Below are positions 1-6,980 of a stretch of DNA of 8,403 nucleotides, piece by piece (positions within the stretch are counted from its first letter, which is position 1; every line of letters begins with the position of its first letter). Location of the stretch: NCBI GenBank assembly GCA_031283145.1, contig JAITCJ010000205.1, forward strand, positions 1 to 8,403, in the 5' to 3' direction. This DNA comes from Holophagales bacterium (GTDB lineage Bacteria; Acidobacteriota; Holophagae; Holophagales; Holophagaceae). Below the pieces are notes generated by a model. That model searched no databases. It was given only the letters and a program-made list of their open reading frames with translations, and was not told the DNA's origin. The position numbers and the translations under genes are program-made.

Positions 1-183
1 CAGCACAGGCCCCAGGGGGAGCAGTTCCATAGGTTTTTCAATGTGGTCGGTCGTCGTGCCAGCCTGCTCGCTCACTATTGAAACCTGCTGGCGCGTTATA
101 GCGTTGAGCAGGGACGACTTGCCGACATTTCGGCGGCCAAAGAGGCCGATCTGAAGACGAAGCGATTTAGGCACGGATTGCAT
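1..183 (-). CDS. hydF: [FeFe]-hydrogenase maturation GTPase HydF, N-terminal part
   Basis: Only the first 61 codons lie in the window; the rest runs off the left edge (the family is about 400 residues). HydF is the cytoplasmic GTPase scaffold that, with HydE and HydG, assembles the 2Fe subcluster of [FeFe]-hydrogenase and delivers it. The translation shows a P-loop G1 motif GRRNVGKS at residues 16-23, followed by SLLNAI and the G2 region AGTTTD at 41-46, then PMELLPLGPVL. The GRRN-GKSS P-loop combined with the TTTD and M-E-LP-GP stretch is characteristic of HydF rather than of Era or Der GTPases. The start ATG (183-181 on the minus strand) is the first in frame and is placed as HydF starts usually are, a few residues before the RLQIGLFG strand. 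No clear Shine-Dalgarno precedes it. The gene diverges from the efflux operon and is functionally unrelated to it, but it suggests an anaerobic hydrogen-metabolising host. Confidence 0.88.
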   Translation of the reverse strand, partial: MQSVPKSLRLQIGLFGRRNVGKSSLLNAITRQQVSIVSEQAGTTTDHIEKPMELLPLGPVL

Positions 184-206
184 ACTAATAATTTAAATCA
201 AAATTG

Positions 207-215
207 ATGATACCA
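207..215 (-). promoter_or_regulatory. Possible extended -10 promoter for hydF
   Basis: On the minus strand this reads TGGTATCAT, an extended -10 element (TG-N-TATCAT, five of six matches to TATAAT). Initiation would fall near 200, leaving a leader of roughly 17 bases before the hydF ATG. No convincing -35 element is seen at the expected distance, which is tolerable for extended -10 promoters. It lies next to the -35 of the opposite promoter, so the two directions may compete. This is a motif reading only. Confidence 0.35.
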
Positions 216-233
216 ATGTTGCTTTTTCTTGTA

Positions 234-262
234 TTGACACTTGGGCGATTTTCCCGTAATCC
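234..262 (+). promoter_or_regulatory. Possible sigma-70 type promoter of the efflux operon
   Basis: A perfect TTGACA -35 hexamer occupies 234-239. The -10 is poor: TAATCC (257-262, spacer 17) or CGTAAT (255-260, spacer 15). A strong -35 with a weak -10 is common for activated promoters, but no activator site is recognised. Transcription would start near 268, inside or at the edge of the dyad at 268-296, giving a leader of about 170 bases before the first gene. Confidence 0.4.
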
Positions 263-267
263 TAGAG

Positions 268-296
268 CAATTCAACTTTAGAAATAGGTTGAATTG
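268..296. repeat. Perfect 9-bp inverted repeat, possible operator or leader hairpin
   Basis: CAATTCAAC (268-276) and GTTGAATTG (288-296) are exact reverse complements separated by 11 bases. The dyad lies just downstream of the proposed promoter and around the expected start of transcription. That suits a repressor operator, since no regulator gene is in the window and control would come from elsewhere. It could equally be a 5' hairpin of the transcript. The dyad is certain; its function is inferred. Confidence 0.45.
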
Positions 297-310
297 GCAC
301 AGAGTACTCA

Positions 311-380
311 GTCTGCGATGAGATTAAAGTAAGCCCGCGTCGGCAGGTGAACGTAACGCAAGCGCAGACGTCACTTTAAT
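311..380 (+). promoter_or_regulatory. Crossing inverted repeats in the leader: possible pseudoknot or RNA switch
   Basis: Two perfect inverted repeats interlock. GTCTGCG (311-317) pairs with CGCAGAC (363-369), and ATTAAAGT (323-330) pairs with ACTTTAAT (373-380). The order is A-B-A'-B', so the RNA would form either an H-type pseudoknot or two mutually exclusive stems. A short GCGT/ACGC pair (337-340 with 356-359) could form a small hairpin inside the long loop. The element lies between the proposed promoter and the first gene, the usual place for a metal- or metabolite-responsive leader. I could not match it to a known riboswitch class from memory. Confidence 0.4.
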
Positions 381-437
381 GTTGCGTGTTGTTTATCAAA
401 GTTATTGCTTAATACGCCGAGCTTTCTCGCACGCCCA

Positions 438-851
438 ATGTTTTCAATGTTTTCACTTCTTCTCACTCTTGCTGTCGCATTCGGGTCGGCTGGGGAAAAT
501 GTCGCGTTTTTTTGCGATTGTGGTTGCGAAGGGGCTGAGGAAGTTTGTCCCTGCGGACACACCGGCAGTAATACCGAGATGCCCTCTGACGCGTCTGTTC
601 CCAACTGTGCCACTCATACAAACAGAAGTTCACATACAGCGGTTTATTCAGCGGTAATACAAACAGGCAAAAAAGCAAATACAGCGTCTGATACCGGCAA
701 ATTATTTGTATCCGCGCGCGATTTTCCGGAGTATTCAGCATTTCAGTTTCCAATTACTCCCCATCCTGATCTTATGCGCGGCCCCCCTAAGTTGAATGGC
801 TTCGAGAAAACCAACACGCGTTTAGCGGCTCTTTCGACTCTCAGGATTTAA
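438..851 (+). CDS. Small secreted Cys-rich protein, putative periplasmic metal-binding protein
   Basis: Not a family I can name. From the ATG at 438 the product is 137 residues. It begins with a hydrophobic signal-like segment (residues 1-19, rich in Leu, Phe and Ala, ending G-S-A-G), then a dense cluster CDCGC (26-30) and CPCGH (37-41), followed by C57, H60 and H66. The remainder is polar, low in Cys, and ends in a stretch with PHPDLMRGPPK before a short tail. Six cysteines and nearby histidines after an export signal suggest metal binding outside the cytoplasm. Small secreted Cys/His proteins are known at the head of several heavy-metal RND operons (CzcI- and CopL-like), but homology is not shown here. 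The start is uncertain: a TTG at 405 and an ATG at 447 are also in frame, and none has a good ribosome-binding site. I chose 438 because it puts the signal peptide at the N-terminus. It reads with the efflux genes and precedes them by 72 bases. Confidence 0.55.
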   Translation: MFSMFSLLLTLAVAFGSAGENVAFFCDCGCEGAEEVCPCGHTGSNTEMPSDASVPNCATHTNRSSHTAVYSAVIQTGKKANTASDTGKLFVSARDFPEYSAFQFPITPHPDLMRGPPKLNGFEKTNTRLAALSTLRI

Positions 852-906
852 ACCCAAATCAGACAGACCACCTGTGTATGACATAGGCGTTAGTTTTTTT
901 GGGTTT
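850..906 (+). repeat. Nested inverted repeats with a T-run between first gene and channel gene
   Basis: AAACCCAAA (850-858) is the exact reverse complement of TTTGGGTTT (898-906). Inside, CCTGTGT (871-877) and ACATAGG (881-887) form a 7-pair hairpin with one G-T pair and a 3-base loop, followed after six bases by seven Ts (894-900). The inner hairpin plus T-run resembles a weak intrinsic terminator or attenuator. The outer pairing would absorb part of the T-run and could work as an alternative fold. Either way it could lower expression of the downstream genes relative to the first. The pairing is visible; the role is inferred. Confidence 0.3.
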
Positions 907-910
907 TATC

Positions 911-917
911 CAGAGGT
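911..917 (+). promoter_or_regulatory. Ribosome-binding site of the channel gene
   Basis: AGAGGTG lies six bases before the ATG at 924 and fixes that start. Confidence 0.6.
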
Positions 918-923
918 GCTTTA

Positions 924-2300
924 ATGTACAGACCTTTAATTTTAGTTGTGTCGGGCTTATTGCAAGCCGCTTTATTTGCCCAAGCGCCAAATTCCGGAAT
1001 CAGGACGCCTATCGCGGCAATTCCGGCCGTTCAAACATTGATAGCTCTTGCCAAAGAAAACAATCCGGAACTCGCGGTGGCTCAATCTCGCTCTCACGCG
1101 GAACACGCCCGTGTTGGACCAAGCGGCGCGCTGCCCGACCCCGAAATTTCATTCGCCGTCCAGAAAGGCCCACAAAGGGACGCAATAATTACAGGCGCTA
1201 ATGGGGTTGACGCATCCAACTTGTTTGGCGTACTGCCAGGAATGACCGAGTACTCGATGTCGTTGGGGCAGGGTATTCCTTGGCCCGGAAAGCTGGCAGC
1301 CAGGGAAAGCGTAGCCCATCAGAGTGTTAAACGCAGTGAGCTTGGGATATATGAGACGACCCTGGCGTTGGAAGCCGATGTGCTGACTTCGTGCCTTGAA
1401 CTGTTGGTAACACTGGCACGCAGAGAGCTGTTTGCATCGCAGTTGAGCTATTGGAGCGCGACTGAGGAAATTGCGAAAGCCGGTCTGGATCAGGGAGAGA
1501 GCAGCGCATCGGATGTTATCCAGGCCATGCGAGAGCAGTCTCGGCTCAAACTTAGACTGTTGGAGATTGATAACCAGATACAAGATCAGAAAGATATTTT
1601 AAATCAGTTGGCGGTGCGGGATCAGGATTCTCCAATAGAACTGGGTGCAAGCATATTGGAACTGGAACTGCCAAAACCGCCGGAAGAAAATGAGTTGCTG
1701 GAAGACCTGAAGACGCGCAATTCGGAATGGCTTGGTTCCATAGTTGATATTAAGAGCGCGGATGCCTCTGTGCGTTTCGCGAAAATGGACCGTTTCCCTG
1801 ATTTTCGCGTAGGCGCTGGTGTGGCCAAGGCCGGATCAATGCCTGTGGCTTGGAGAACTGAAGTAGGAGTCACTCTGCCGATATGGAGCGAACGCAAGCA
1901 AAACAAGATGGTTGCAAGAGCGCAGGCTGAACGCCACAGCGCTGAATCCGCGCAAAACAGTCTGGCGCTTGTTCTTGCCACTAAATCCAGGGAGCGGGCC
2001 AGAGCGTGGAAACTGTCCGACGTCACAGTTAAATTGTATGAAAACGAACTGATTCCGCAAGGCGAAGCGACTTTAGCAATATTAAAAGCCAGATTTCAAA
2101 ATGGCGGCGCCTCCTTTGCTTCAATAGTGGAAGCGTTGAACGCGCTGCTGCGAGATCAGGAAAAACGGCTTGACGCCATTGCGCAGATTCACAATTACGC
2201 AATTCTTCAACATCGCGCATCTCTGGACGCTGTTTCAGCTTCGAGCCGGAAAACTAACAAATCCGGTTCACCCGGGATGGATAATGACGCTAATTTTTGA
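924..2300 (+). CDS. cusC: Outer-membrane efflux channel of the TolC/CusC family
   Basis: The 458-residue product is the outer-membrane factor of a tripartite heavy-metal pump: a trimeric beta-barrel with a long periplasmic helical tunnel that receives metal from the RND pump and adaptor. Residues 1-21 form a signal peptide (LILVVSGLLQAALFAQA). There is no lipobox cysteine, so unlike E. coli CusC it is not predicted to be a lipoprotein. Two outer-membrane-efflux repeats follow, roughly residues 35-235 and 250-440. The first has the family landmarks ALPDPEISF (69-77) and QGIPWPGK (116-123). The second repeats the pattern with FPDFRVGAGVA and VGVTLPIWSERK. Long Ala/Glu/Gln/Leu-rich stretches between them fit the coiled-coil tunnel. 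Length is normal for the family. The gene ends eight bases before the adaptor, whose ribosome-binding site overlaps this stop codon, so translation is probably coupled. The CusC rather than CzcC label rests on the metal-site residues of the neighbouring pump. Confidence 0.88.
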   Translation: MYRPLILVVSGLLQAALFAQAPNSGIRTPIAAIPAVQTLIALAKENNPELAVAQSRSHAEHARVGPSGALPDPEISFAVQKGPQRDAIITGANGVDASNLFGVLPGMTEYSMSLGQGIPWPGKLAARESVAHQSVKRSELGIYETTLALEADVLTSCLELLVTLARRELFASQLSYWSATEEIAKAGLDQGESSASDVIQAMREQSRLKLRLLEIDNQIQDQKDILNQLAVRDQDSPIELGASILELELPKPPEENELLEDLKTRNSEWLGSIVDIKSADASVRFAKMDRFPDFRVGAGVAKAGSMPVAWRTEVGVTLPIWSERKQNKMVARAQAERHSAESAQNSLALVLATKSRERARAWKLSDVTVKLYENELIPQGEATLAILKARFQNGGASFASIVEALNALLRDQEKRLDAIAQIHNYAILQHRASLDAVSASSRKTNKSGSPGMDNDANF

Positions 2301-2308
2301 GGGTATAA

Positions 2309-3625
2309 ATGTTTGAATTATCACGCTCTAAACAAAACAATCGCCGACGCGGCATTATTACCTGGATAGCGCTTGGGGCAGTTATCGGGGTCGGCGCGAG
2401 CTGGCTCATGACGCCGAAGCGAACGATAATGGCAACCGCAGAGGGCGAAACAAAAAAAATGTATCAATGCCCTATGCACCCACAGATTATTCAGGATTAT
2501 TTTGGCACATGTCCAATTTGCGGGATGGATCTTGTGGTGTTGGAAGGAAACCAGTCCTTAATGAGTCCCGGTCCCGATGGGTTGGTTACTGTACAGATTG
2601 ACACACAACGCCAACAACTAATTGGCTTGAGAACCGCAGCGGCGGAAGAAATGGTCTTGGGCGGTGAAATTCGCGCGCCGGCGCGAGTGGTCACGGCTGA
2701 ACCCAGGCAGTATCAGGTGACTGTTAAAACATCAGGCTATGTGGAAAAACTCTACGCGGATTTTGTCGGTAAACCGATTGAGAGTGGCGAACTGTTATTT
2801 GAGTTGTACAGCCCTGAGTTTATTACGGCCCAGCGCGAATACTCCGTTGCCGTAAATACTCAAAAAACCGCCCCAGACCCCTCCCGCTGGAGCGACTTGA
2901 TAAACGCGGCAAAACGAAGACTGGAATATTTGGACGCGCCGCCTTCTTTGATCCAAGCGCTTGAAAATGGCGCGGAACCAGCACGATGTCTGCAAATCTT
3001 TGCTCCGTCCAGCGGATTAATAACAACTCGTAATATTGTTAAAGGCAGTTACATAGGTACAACGGACATTGTTTTGGAAATTGCCGATCTCAGCCGGGTG
3101 TGGGTATTGGCTGATCTTTACGAGCAGGATGTTGCGCAGGTAAAAGTTGGCAGCGCCGCTGTTTTAGAATTGCCGGCATTGAGCGACGGCAGCGCCGGAA
3201 AAAAACTTCAGGGTCATGTTGTATTTATTGACCCAATTGTTGATTCCAAAACACGCACGCTTAAAGCGAGGCTGGAATTTGCGAATCCGTCCGGGTTGTT
3301 GCGGCCTGAGATGTTAGGCGCAGTTGTTTTCGCGATAAAGGAACGTCCTGTTTTGAGTATTCCGCTGGACGCCGTTCTTGATTCCGGCAACAGAAAGATT
3401 GTCTTTGTTGACGTCACGAAAGGACACTTTGAACCACGCGAAATCGAAGTGGGGCGCAGTGGGGGCGGCAGGATTGAAGTCCTTGACGGTTTAGAGAAAG
3501 GCGAGGCGGTTGTTACAAGAGCCGCTTTCCTGGTGGATTCAGAATCCCGCTTGCAGGCGGCGTTGGCTGAACTGAGCCGAAAAATCGCTGAAAGGCAAGA
3601 AGATCAACACAGCCATAAGCACTGA
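2309..3625 (+). CDS. cusB: CusB-type periplasmic adaptor with N-terminal heavy-metal-binding domain
   Basis: This 438-residue membrane-fusion protein links the inner-membrane pump to the outer-membrane channel. A basic N-terminus is followed by one membrane segment (about 16-35). Then comes a heavy-metal-binding domain, residues 51-80, of the form YQCPMHP...CPICGMDL (C54, M56, H57, C68, C71, M73), as fused to many CusB-like adaptors. The adaptor body follows, with the barrel-sandwich half VKTSGYVEKLYADFVGKPI (139-157) and LYSPEF (166-171). A helical hairpin spans about 172-225, the second lipoyl half starts at FAPSSGLI (231-238), and the beta-barrel landmark VWVLADLYEQDV is at 264-275. The C-terminus is His-rich (HSHKH, 434-438), which could also bind metal. 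E. coli CusB lacks this Cys-containing domain and uses N-terminal methionines. The start is supported by GAGGG at 2299-2303, five bases before the ATG and overlapping the cusC stop. Confidence 0.9.
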   Translation: MFELSRSKQNNRRRGIITWIALGAVIGVGASWLMTPKRTIMATAEGETKKMYQCPMHPQIIQDYFGTCPICGMDLVVLEGNQSLMSPGPDGLVTVQIDTQRQQLIGLRTAAAEEMVLGGEIRAPARVVTAEPRQYQVTVKTSGYVEKLYADFVGKPIESGELLFELYSPEFITAQREYSVAVNTQKTAPDPSRWSDLINAAKRRLEYLDAPPSLIQALENGAEPARCLQIFAPSSGLITTRNIVKGSYIGTTDIVLEIADLSRVWVLADLYEQDVAQVKVGSAAVLELPALSDGSAGKKLQGHVVFIDPIVDSKTRTLKARLEFANPSGLLRPEMLGAVVFAIKERPVLSIPLDAVLDSGNRKIVFVDVTKGHFEPREIEVGRSGGGRIEVLDGLEKGEAVVTRAAFLVDSESRLQAALAELSRKIAERQEDQHSHKH

Positions 3626-3628
3626 ATC

Positions 3629-3634
3629 AGGAGA
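3629..3634 (+). promoter_or_regulatory. Ribosome-binding site of cusA
   Basis: AGGAGA sits five bases before the ATG at 3640, the better of two adjacent start codons (TTG at 3637, ATG at 3640). Confidence 0.65.
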
Positions 3635-3639
3635 GATTG

Positions 3640-6600
3640 ATGCACGGTCCATCCAACCCAGACAGTTTCCTGACTCGAATCATCCGTTTCAGCGCGGGGA
3701 ACAGGTTTCTTGTTGCTGCGGCGACCATCCTTTTGCTGGCGATCAGTTTTTGGTGTATGAAAAACATACCGTTGGACGCTCTGCCGGATCTTTCTGACAC
3801 ACAAGTGATTGTTTATACAAAATGGGATAGAAGCCCCGATATTGTTGAAGATCAAGTTACATACCCAATCGTCACCAGTCTGCTCGGCGCGCCGAAAGTC
3901 AAGGCCGTCAGGGGGCTTACTGATTTTGGATTCAGCTACGTTTATGTGATCTTTGAAGATAATACAGACCTGTACTGGGCAAGAAGCCGAGTTCTGGAAT
4001 ATCTCAGCAAAATTACGTCAAATCTTCCTGATGACGCGAAAGTTGAATTAGGCCCTGACGCTACGAGCGTAGGCTGGATTTATCAATATGCCCTCGTGGA
4101 TAAAAGCGGGAAGCATAGTTTGGATGAACTCAGGTCGCTTCAAGATTGGTTTTTGAAATACGCCGTTCAGAGTGTGCCGGGCGTTGCTGAAGTAGCCAGC
4201 GTAGGCGGACAGGTGAGGCAATTTCAAATCAATATTTATCCTGATAAAATGGTGAATTACGGAACCAATATTGATGAGATTGTAGCGGCGGTAAAGGCGG
4301 CCAATAGCGAAGTCGGCGGACGCCTTGTCGAGTACGCCGGCCGAGAGTACATGGTGCGGGGAAGAGGTTACGCAAAAACGCCGGAGGACTTTGCGGCTGC
4401 TGTATTAAAGACAGAAAATGGAACCCCAATTCGCATTGGCGATGTCGCGTCAGTAAATCTCGGCCCTGAGTTGAGGCGCGGACTGACAGACCTTGACGGT
4501 ATCGGAGACACAGTTTCCGGCATCGTGGTTATGCGCCAGCGCGAGAACGCTCTCAATGTGATTTCCGCCGTAAAAGCGCGGTTGGAGGAATTAAAGAAGA
4601 GCCTTCCCGAAGGCGTGGAAATTGTTCCGGTTTATGACAGGAGCGAGCTGATCAAGTCTGCCGTAAGTACTGTCACATATAAGCTCATAGAGGAAATGAT
4701 TATTGTTTCCCTGGTCATTTTGATTTTTCTGTGGCATATTCCAAGCGCGATAATCCCAATAATTACGATCCCTGTTTCTGTGGCGCTGGCTTTTATTCCA
4801 ATGCTGTTGATCGGTCAAAACGCCAACTTAATGAGTCTGGCGGGCATTGCTATTTCAATTGGCGTTCTCGTTGATGGAGCGATTGTTGAAGTAGAAAACG
4901 CTTACAAGAAAATTGAAATATGGGATTCATCTGGAAGACCGGGTACATTTCATGAAACGCGTTTGAACGCGTTGCTGGAAGTCGGCCCAAGCGTATTTTT
5001 CAGCCTCTTGGTTGTGGCCGTCAGCTTTATTCCGGTTTTCACCCTGATTGACCAGGAGGGCCGGCTCTTTAAGCCCCTGGCTTATTCAAAGACCCTGGCA
5101 ATGGGAATCGCCGCGATTCTGGCCGTTACGCTTGATCCGGCCATGAGAATGATGTTTGCCAGAATTGACCCTTTTAATTTTCGTCCAAGATGGTTGTCTA
5201 AGACAGTATCAAACATCACTGTCGGCAAGTACTACCCTGAAGAGAAACATCCGGTCAGCCGCTTGATGCACAAACTTTATGAAAGACCATGCAGGCTCGT
5301 GCTGCGCCACGCGAAGTCATCAATAGCAATTTCCTTTATATTAGTAGTAATCACAGTGCCAATCTATTTTAAGCTGGGCAGCGAGTTTATGCCTCCTTTA
5401 AACGAAGGCGCAATTTTATATATGCCAAGCACATTGCCTGGGTTGAGTCAAACGGAGGCGATGCGGATATTACAAGTCCAGGACCGCCTGATCGGTCAAG
5501 TGCCTGAAGTCAAGCTCGTGTTTGGAAAGGCGGGACGCGCCGAAACAGCCACTGATCCGGCTCCGTTCTCCATGATGGAGACTGTCATTGAGCTTAAGCC
5601 TGAGTCAGAATGGCGTGAACACCGCCGTTGGTACTCTTCCTGGGCGCCGGAATGGTTAAAGTCTGTATTTCGTCCAATATGGCGGGATCGTATTACATAC
5701 GATGACATTATCCGTGAGCTGGACAGCACAGTCCGTCTGCCGGCCATTCCAAACGCTTGGACCATGCCCATTAAAGCCCGCATTGACATGTTGAGTACTG
5801 GAATACGCACGCCGGTCGGCTTGAAAATCAATGGCCCGAACTTGACCGTTATTAATGAGATTGCCATTGACGCGGAGAGCATTCTTTCTAAAGTACCAGG
5901 TACCAGAAGCGTTTTTGCGGAACGGACGGCGTTGGGTTACTTTTTGGACTTTGAGCTTAAACGAGACAGGTTAGCCCGCTACGGATTGAGCGTTGAAGAA
6001 GCCAACATGCTGATTATGAACGCCATAGGCGGCGACAATCAGACAGTGGTTTTTGACGGACGCGCTCGCTATCCGGTCAATGTGCGCTACGCGAGGGATT
6101 TCCGCGAATCCCCGGACGCTCTTGCCCGCCTGAACGTCTCCCTGCCCGCAGGCGGGCGCATAGCTATCAGCGATATAGCTGACATCAAGATGCGCGAAGG
6201 CCCGGCTATGATCCGCAATGAAAATGGGATGTTAAACGGCTATGTCCTTCTGGATTTTGATACATCCAAAGTTGATGTCGGAACCTATGTAAAAAACGCA
6301 AAGGCGCTCACCGACGCGGAGCTGAAACTGCCCGTCGGTTACAGCCTCACCTGGTCAGGTCAGTTTGAAAACATGATCCGCGTTAAGGACAGGTTAAAAA
6401 TCATCCTGCCCATCACGCTGATTCTTATTTTTGGCCTCATATACGCTAATACCAAGAGCGCGGCCAAAACCTGGATCGTTATGCTGGCCGTGCCTTTCAG
6501 CGCGATAGGAGCATTCTGGCTGTTGTGGGCGCTCGGATACAACATAAGCATAGCTGTGTGGGTCGGCCTCATAGCTTTAATGGGGCTTGACGCGGAAACG

Positions 6601-6930
6601 GGCGTATTTATGCTGTTGTTCCTGGATATGAGCTATGGTGAGGCTAAGGCAAAAAACCAAGTGAACGATAAAAAAGACTTAATAGAGGCTATTGTCCACG
6701 GCGCTGTCAAGCGTGTACGTCCCAAAGCGATGACAGTTCTGTCCGGCCTGGTTGGTCTGTTGCCGATTCTGTGGAGTCTTGGCAGCGGCGCTGATCTCAT
6801 GAAACGGGTGGCGGCCCCTATGGTCGGTGGTTTGACATCCAGTTTTATACTTGAACTGCTCATCTATCCGGCTATATACTACCTTTGGAAAGGCAGGTAT
6901 TTGCCAAAGGATAAACTTTTGGTGTATTGA
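3640..6930 (+). CDS. cusA: CusA-type Cu(I)/Ag(I) RND efflux pump
   Basis: The 1096-residue product is a proton-driven inner-membrane RND pump of the heavy-metal (HME) group, with 12 membrane helices and two large periplasmic loops. Family landmarks include IPLDALPDLSDTQVIVYT near the N-terminus, LGPDATSVGWIYQYALVD, and VDGAIVEVENAYKKIE in helix 4. D412 there matches the proton-relay aspartate D405 of E. coli CusA. The three methionines of the CusA Cu/Ag site are all present: M595 in LYMPSTLPG, M645 in APFSMMET and M717 in RIDMLSTG, matching E. coli M573, M623 and M672. E986 in DAETGVFM and K1029 in RVRPKAMT match further conserved residues of the C-terminal half. This supports Cu(I)/Ag(I) over the divalent CzcA substrates. 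Between M645 and M717 there are about 23 more residues than in E. coli, rich in Trp and Arg. I chose the ATG at 3640, with AGGAGA at 3629-3634, over the TTG one codon upstream. Confidence 0.94.
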   Translation: MHGPSNPDSFLTRIIRFSAGNRFLVAAATILLLAISFWCMKNIPLDALPDLSDTQVIVYTKWDRSPDIVEDQVTYPIVTSLLGAPKVKAVRGLTDFGFSYVYVIFEDNTDLYWARSRVLEYLSKITSNLPDDAKVELGPDATSVGWIYQYALVDKSGKHSLDELRSLQDWFLKYAVQSVPGVAEVASVGGQVRQFQINIYPDKMVNYGTNIDEIVAAVKAANSEVGGRLVEYAGREYMVRGRGYAKTPEDFAAAVLKTENGTPIRIGDVASVNLGPELRRGLTDLDGIGDTVSGIVVMRQRENALNVISAVKARLEELKKSLPEGVEIVPVYDRSELIKSAVSTVTYKLIEEMIIVSLVILIFLWHIPSAIIPIITIPVSVALAFIPMLLIGQNANLMSLAGIAISIGVLVDGAIVEVENAYKKIEIWDSSGRPGTFHETRLNALLEVGPSVFFSLLVVAVSFIPVFTLIDQEGRLFKPLAYSKTLAMGIAAILAVTLDPAMRMMFARIDPFNFRPRWLSKTVSNITVGKYYPEEKHPVSRLMHKLYERPCRLVLRHAKSSIAISFILVVITVPIYFKLGSEFMPPLNEGAILYMPSTLPGLSQTEAMRILQVQDRLIGQVPEVKLVFGKAGRAETATDPAPFSMMETVIELKPESEWREHRRWYSSWAPEWLKSVFRPIWRDRITYDDIIRELDSTVRLPAIPNAWTMPIKARIDMLSTGIRTPVGLKINGPNLTVINEIAIDAESILSKVPGTRSVFAERTALGYFLDFELKRDRLARYGLSVEEANMLIMNAIGGDNQTVVFDGRARYPVNVRYARDFRESPDALARLNVSLPAGGRIAISDIADIKMREGPAMIRNENGMLNGYVLLDFDTSKVDVGTYVKNAKALTDAELKLPVGYSLTWSGQFENMIRVKDRLKIILPITLILIFGLIYANTKSAAKTWIVMLAVPFSAIGAFWLLWALGYNISIAVWVGLIALMGLDAETGVFMLLFLDMSYGEAKAKNQVNDKKDLIEAIVHGAVKRVRPKAMTVLSGLVGLLPILWSLGSGADLMKRVAAPMVGGLTSSFILELLIYPAIYYLWKGRYLPKDKLLVY

Positions 6931-6968
6931 GCCTGTCTAATGTCATAACGCCGCGTCCGCGACCTTTC

Positions 6969-6975
6969 AAGGAGA
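6969..6975 (+). promoter_or_regulatory. Strong ribosome-binding site deciding the start of the last operon gene
   Basis: AAGGAGA lies five bases before the ATG at 6981. The same frame stays open upstream to a TTG at 6927 that overlaps the cusA stop, but that start has no such site and would bury the signal peptide. The start at 6981 is therefore preferred. Confidence 0.75.
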
Positions 6976-6980
6976 CCAAA

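Noticed and set aside
240..262. GGG...CCC symmetry between -35 and -10 as a MerR/CueR-type operator
   Set aside because: Only three bases pair on each side, the half-sites do not resemble known CueR sites, and no 19-base spacer to a plausible -10 is found.
294..312. TTGGCAC resembling the -24 element of a sigma-54 promoter
   Set aside because: The matching GC of the -12 element is absent; the bases at the required distance (308-309) are TC.
311..380. Assignment of the leader to a known riboswitch such as NiCo (czcD), cobalamin or c-di-GMP
   Set aside because: None of the conserved cores that I can recall is recognisable, so only the base-pairing pattern is reported.
379..657. Open frame of 92 codons on the + strand starting with ATG at 379
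   Set aside because: It overlaps the Cys-rich gene in another frame, has no ribosome-binding site and no domain-like composition, whereas the overlapping frame has a signal peptide and a Cys cluster next to metal efflux genes.
1149..2220. Several minus-strand open frames opposite the channel gene
   Set aside because: They are shadows of the + strand frame, with no ribosome-binding sites and no recognisable domains; the + frame has clear TolC-family landmarks.
3640..6930. Assignment of the pump to the divalent-metal CzcA group (Co/Zn/Cd)
   Set aside because: All three methionines of the CusA Cu/Ag site and their local motifs are present.
6927..6980. Start of the last operon gene at the TTG overlapping the cusA stop
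   Set aside because: It has no ribosome-binding site and would put 18 polar residues before the signal peptide, whereas AAGGAGA precedes the ATG at 6981.
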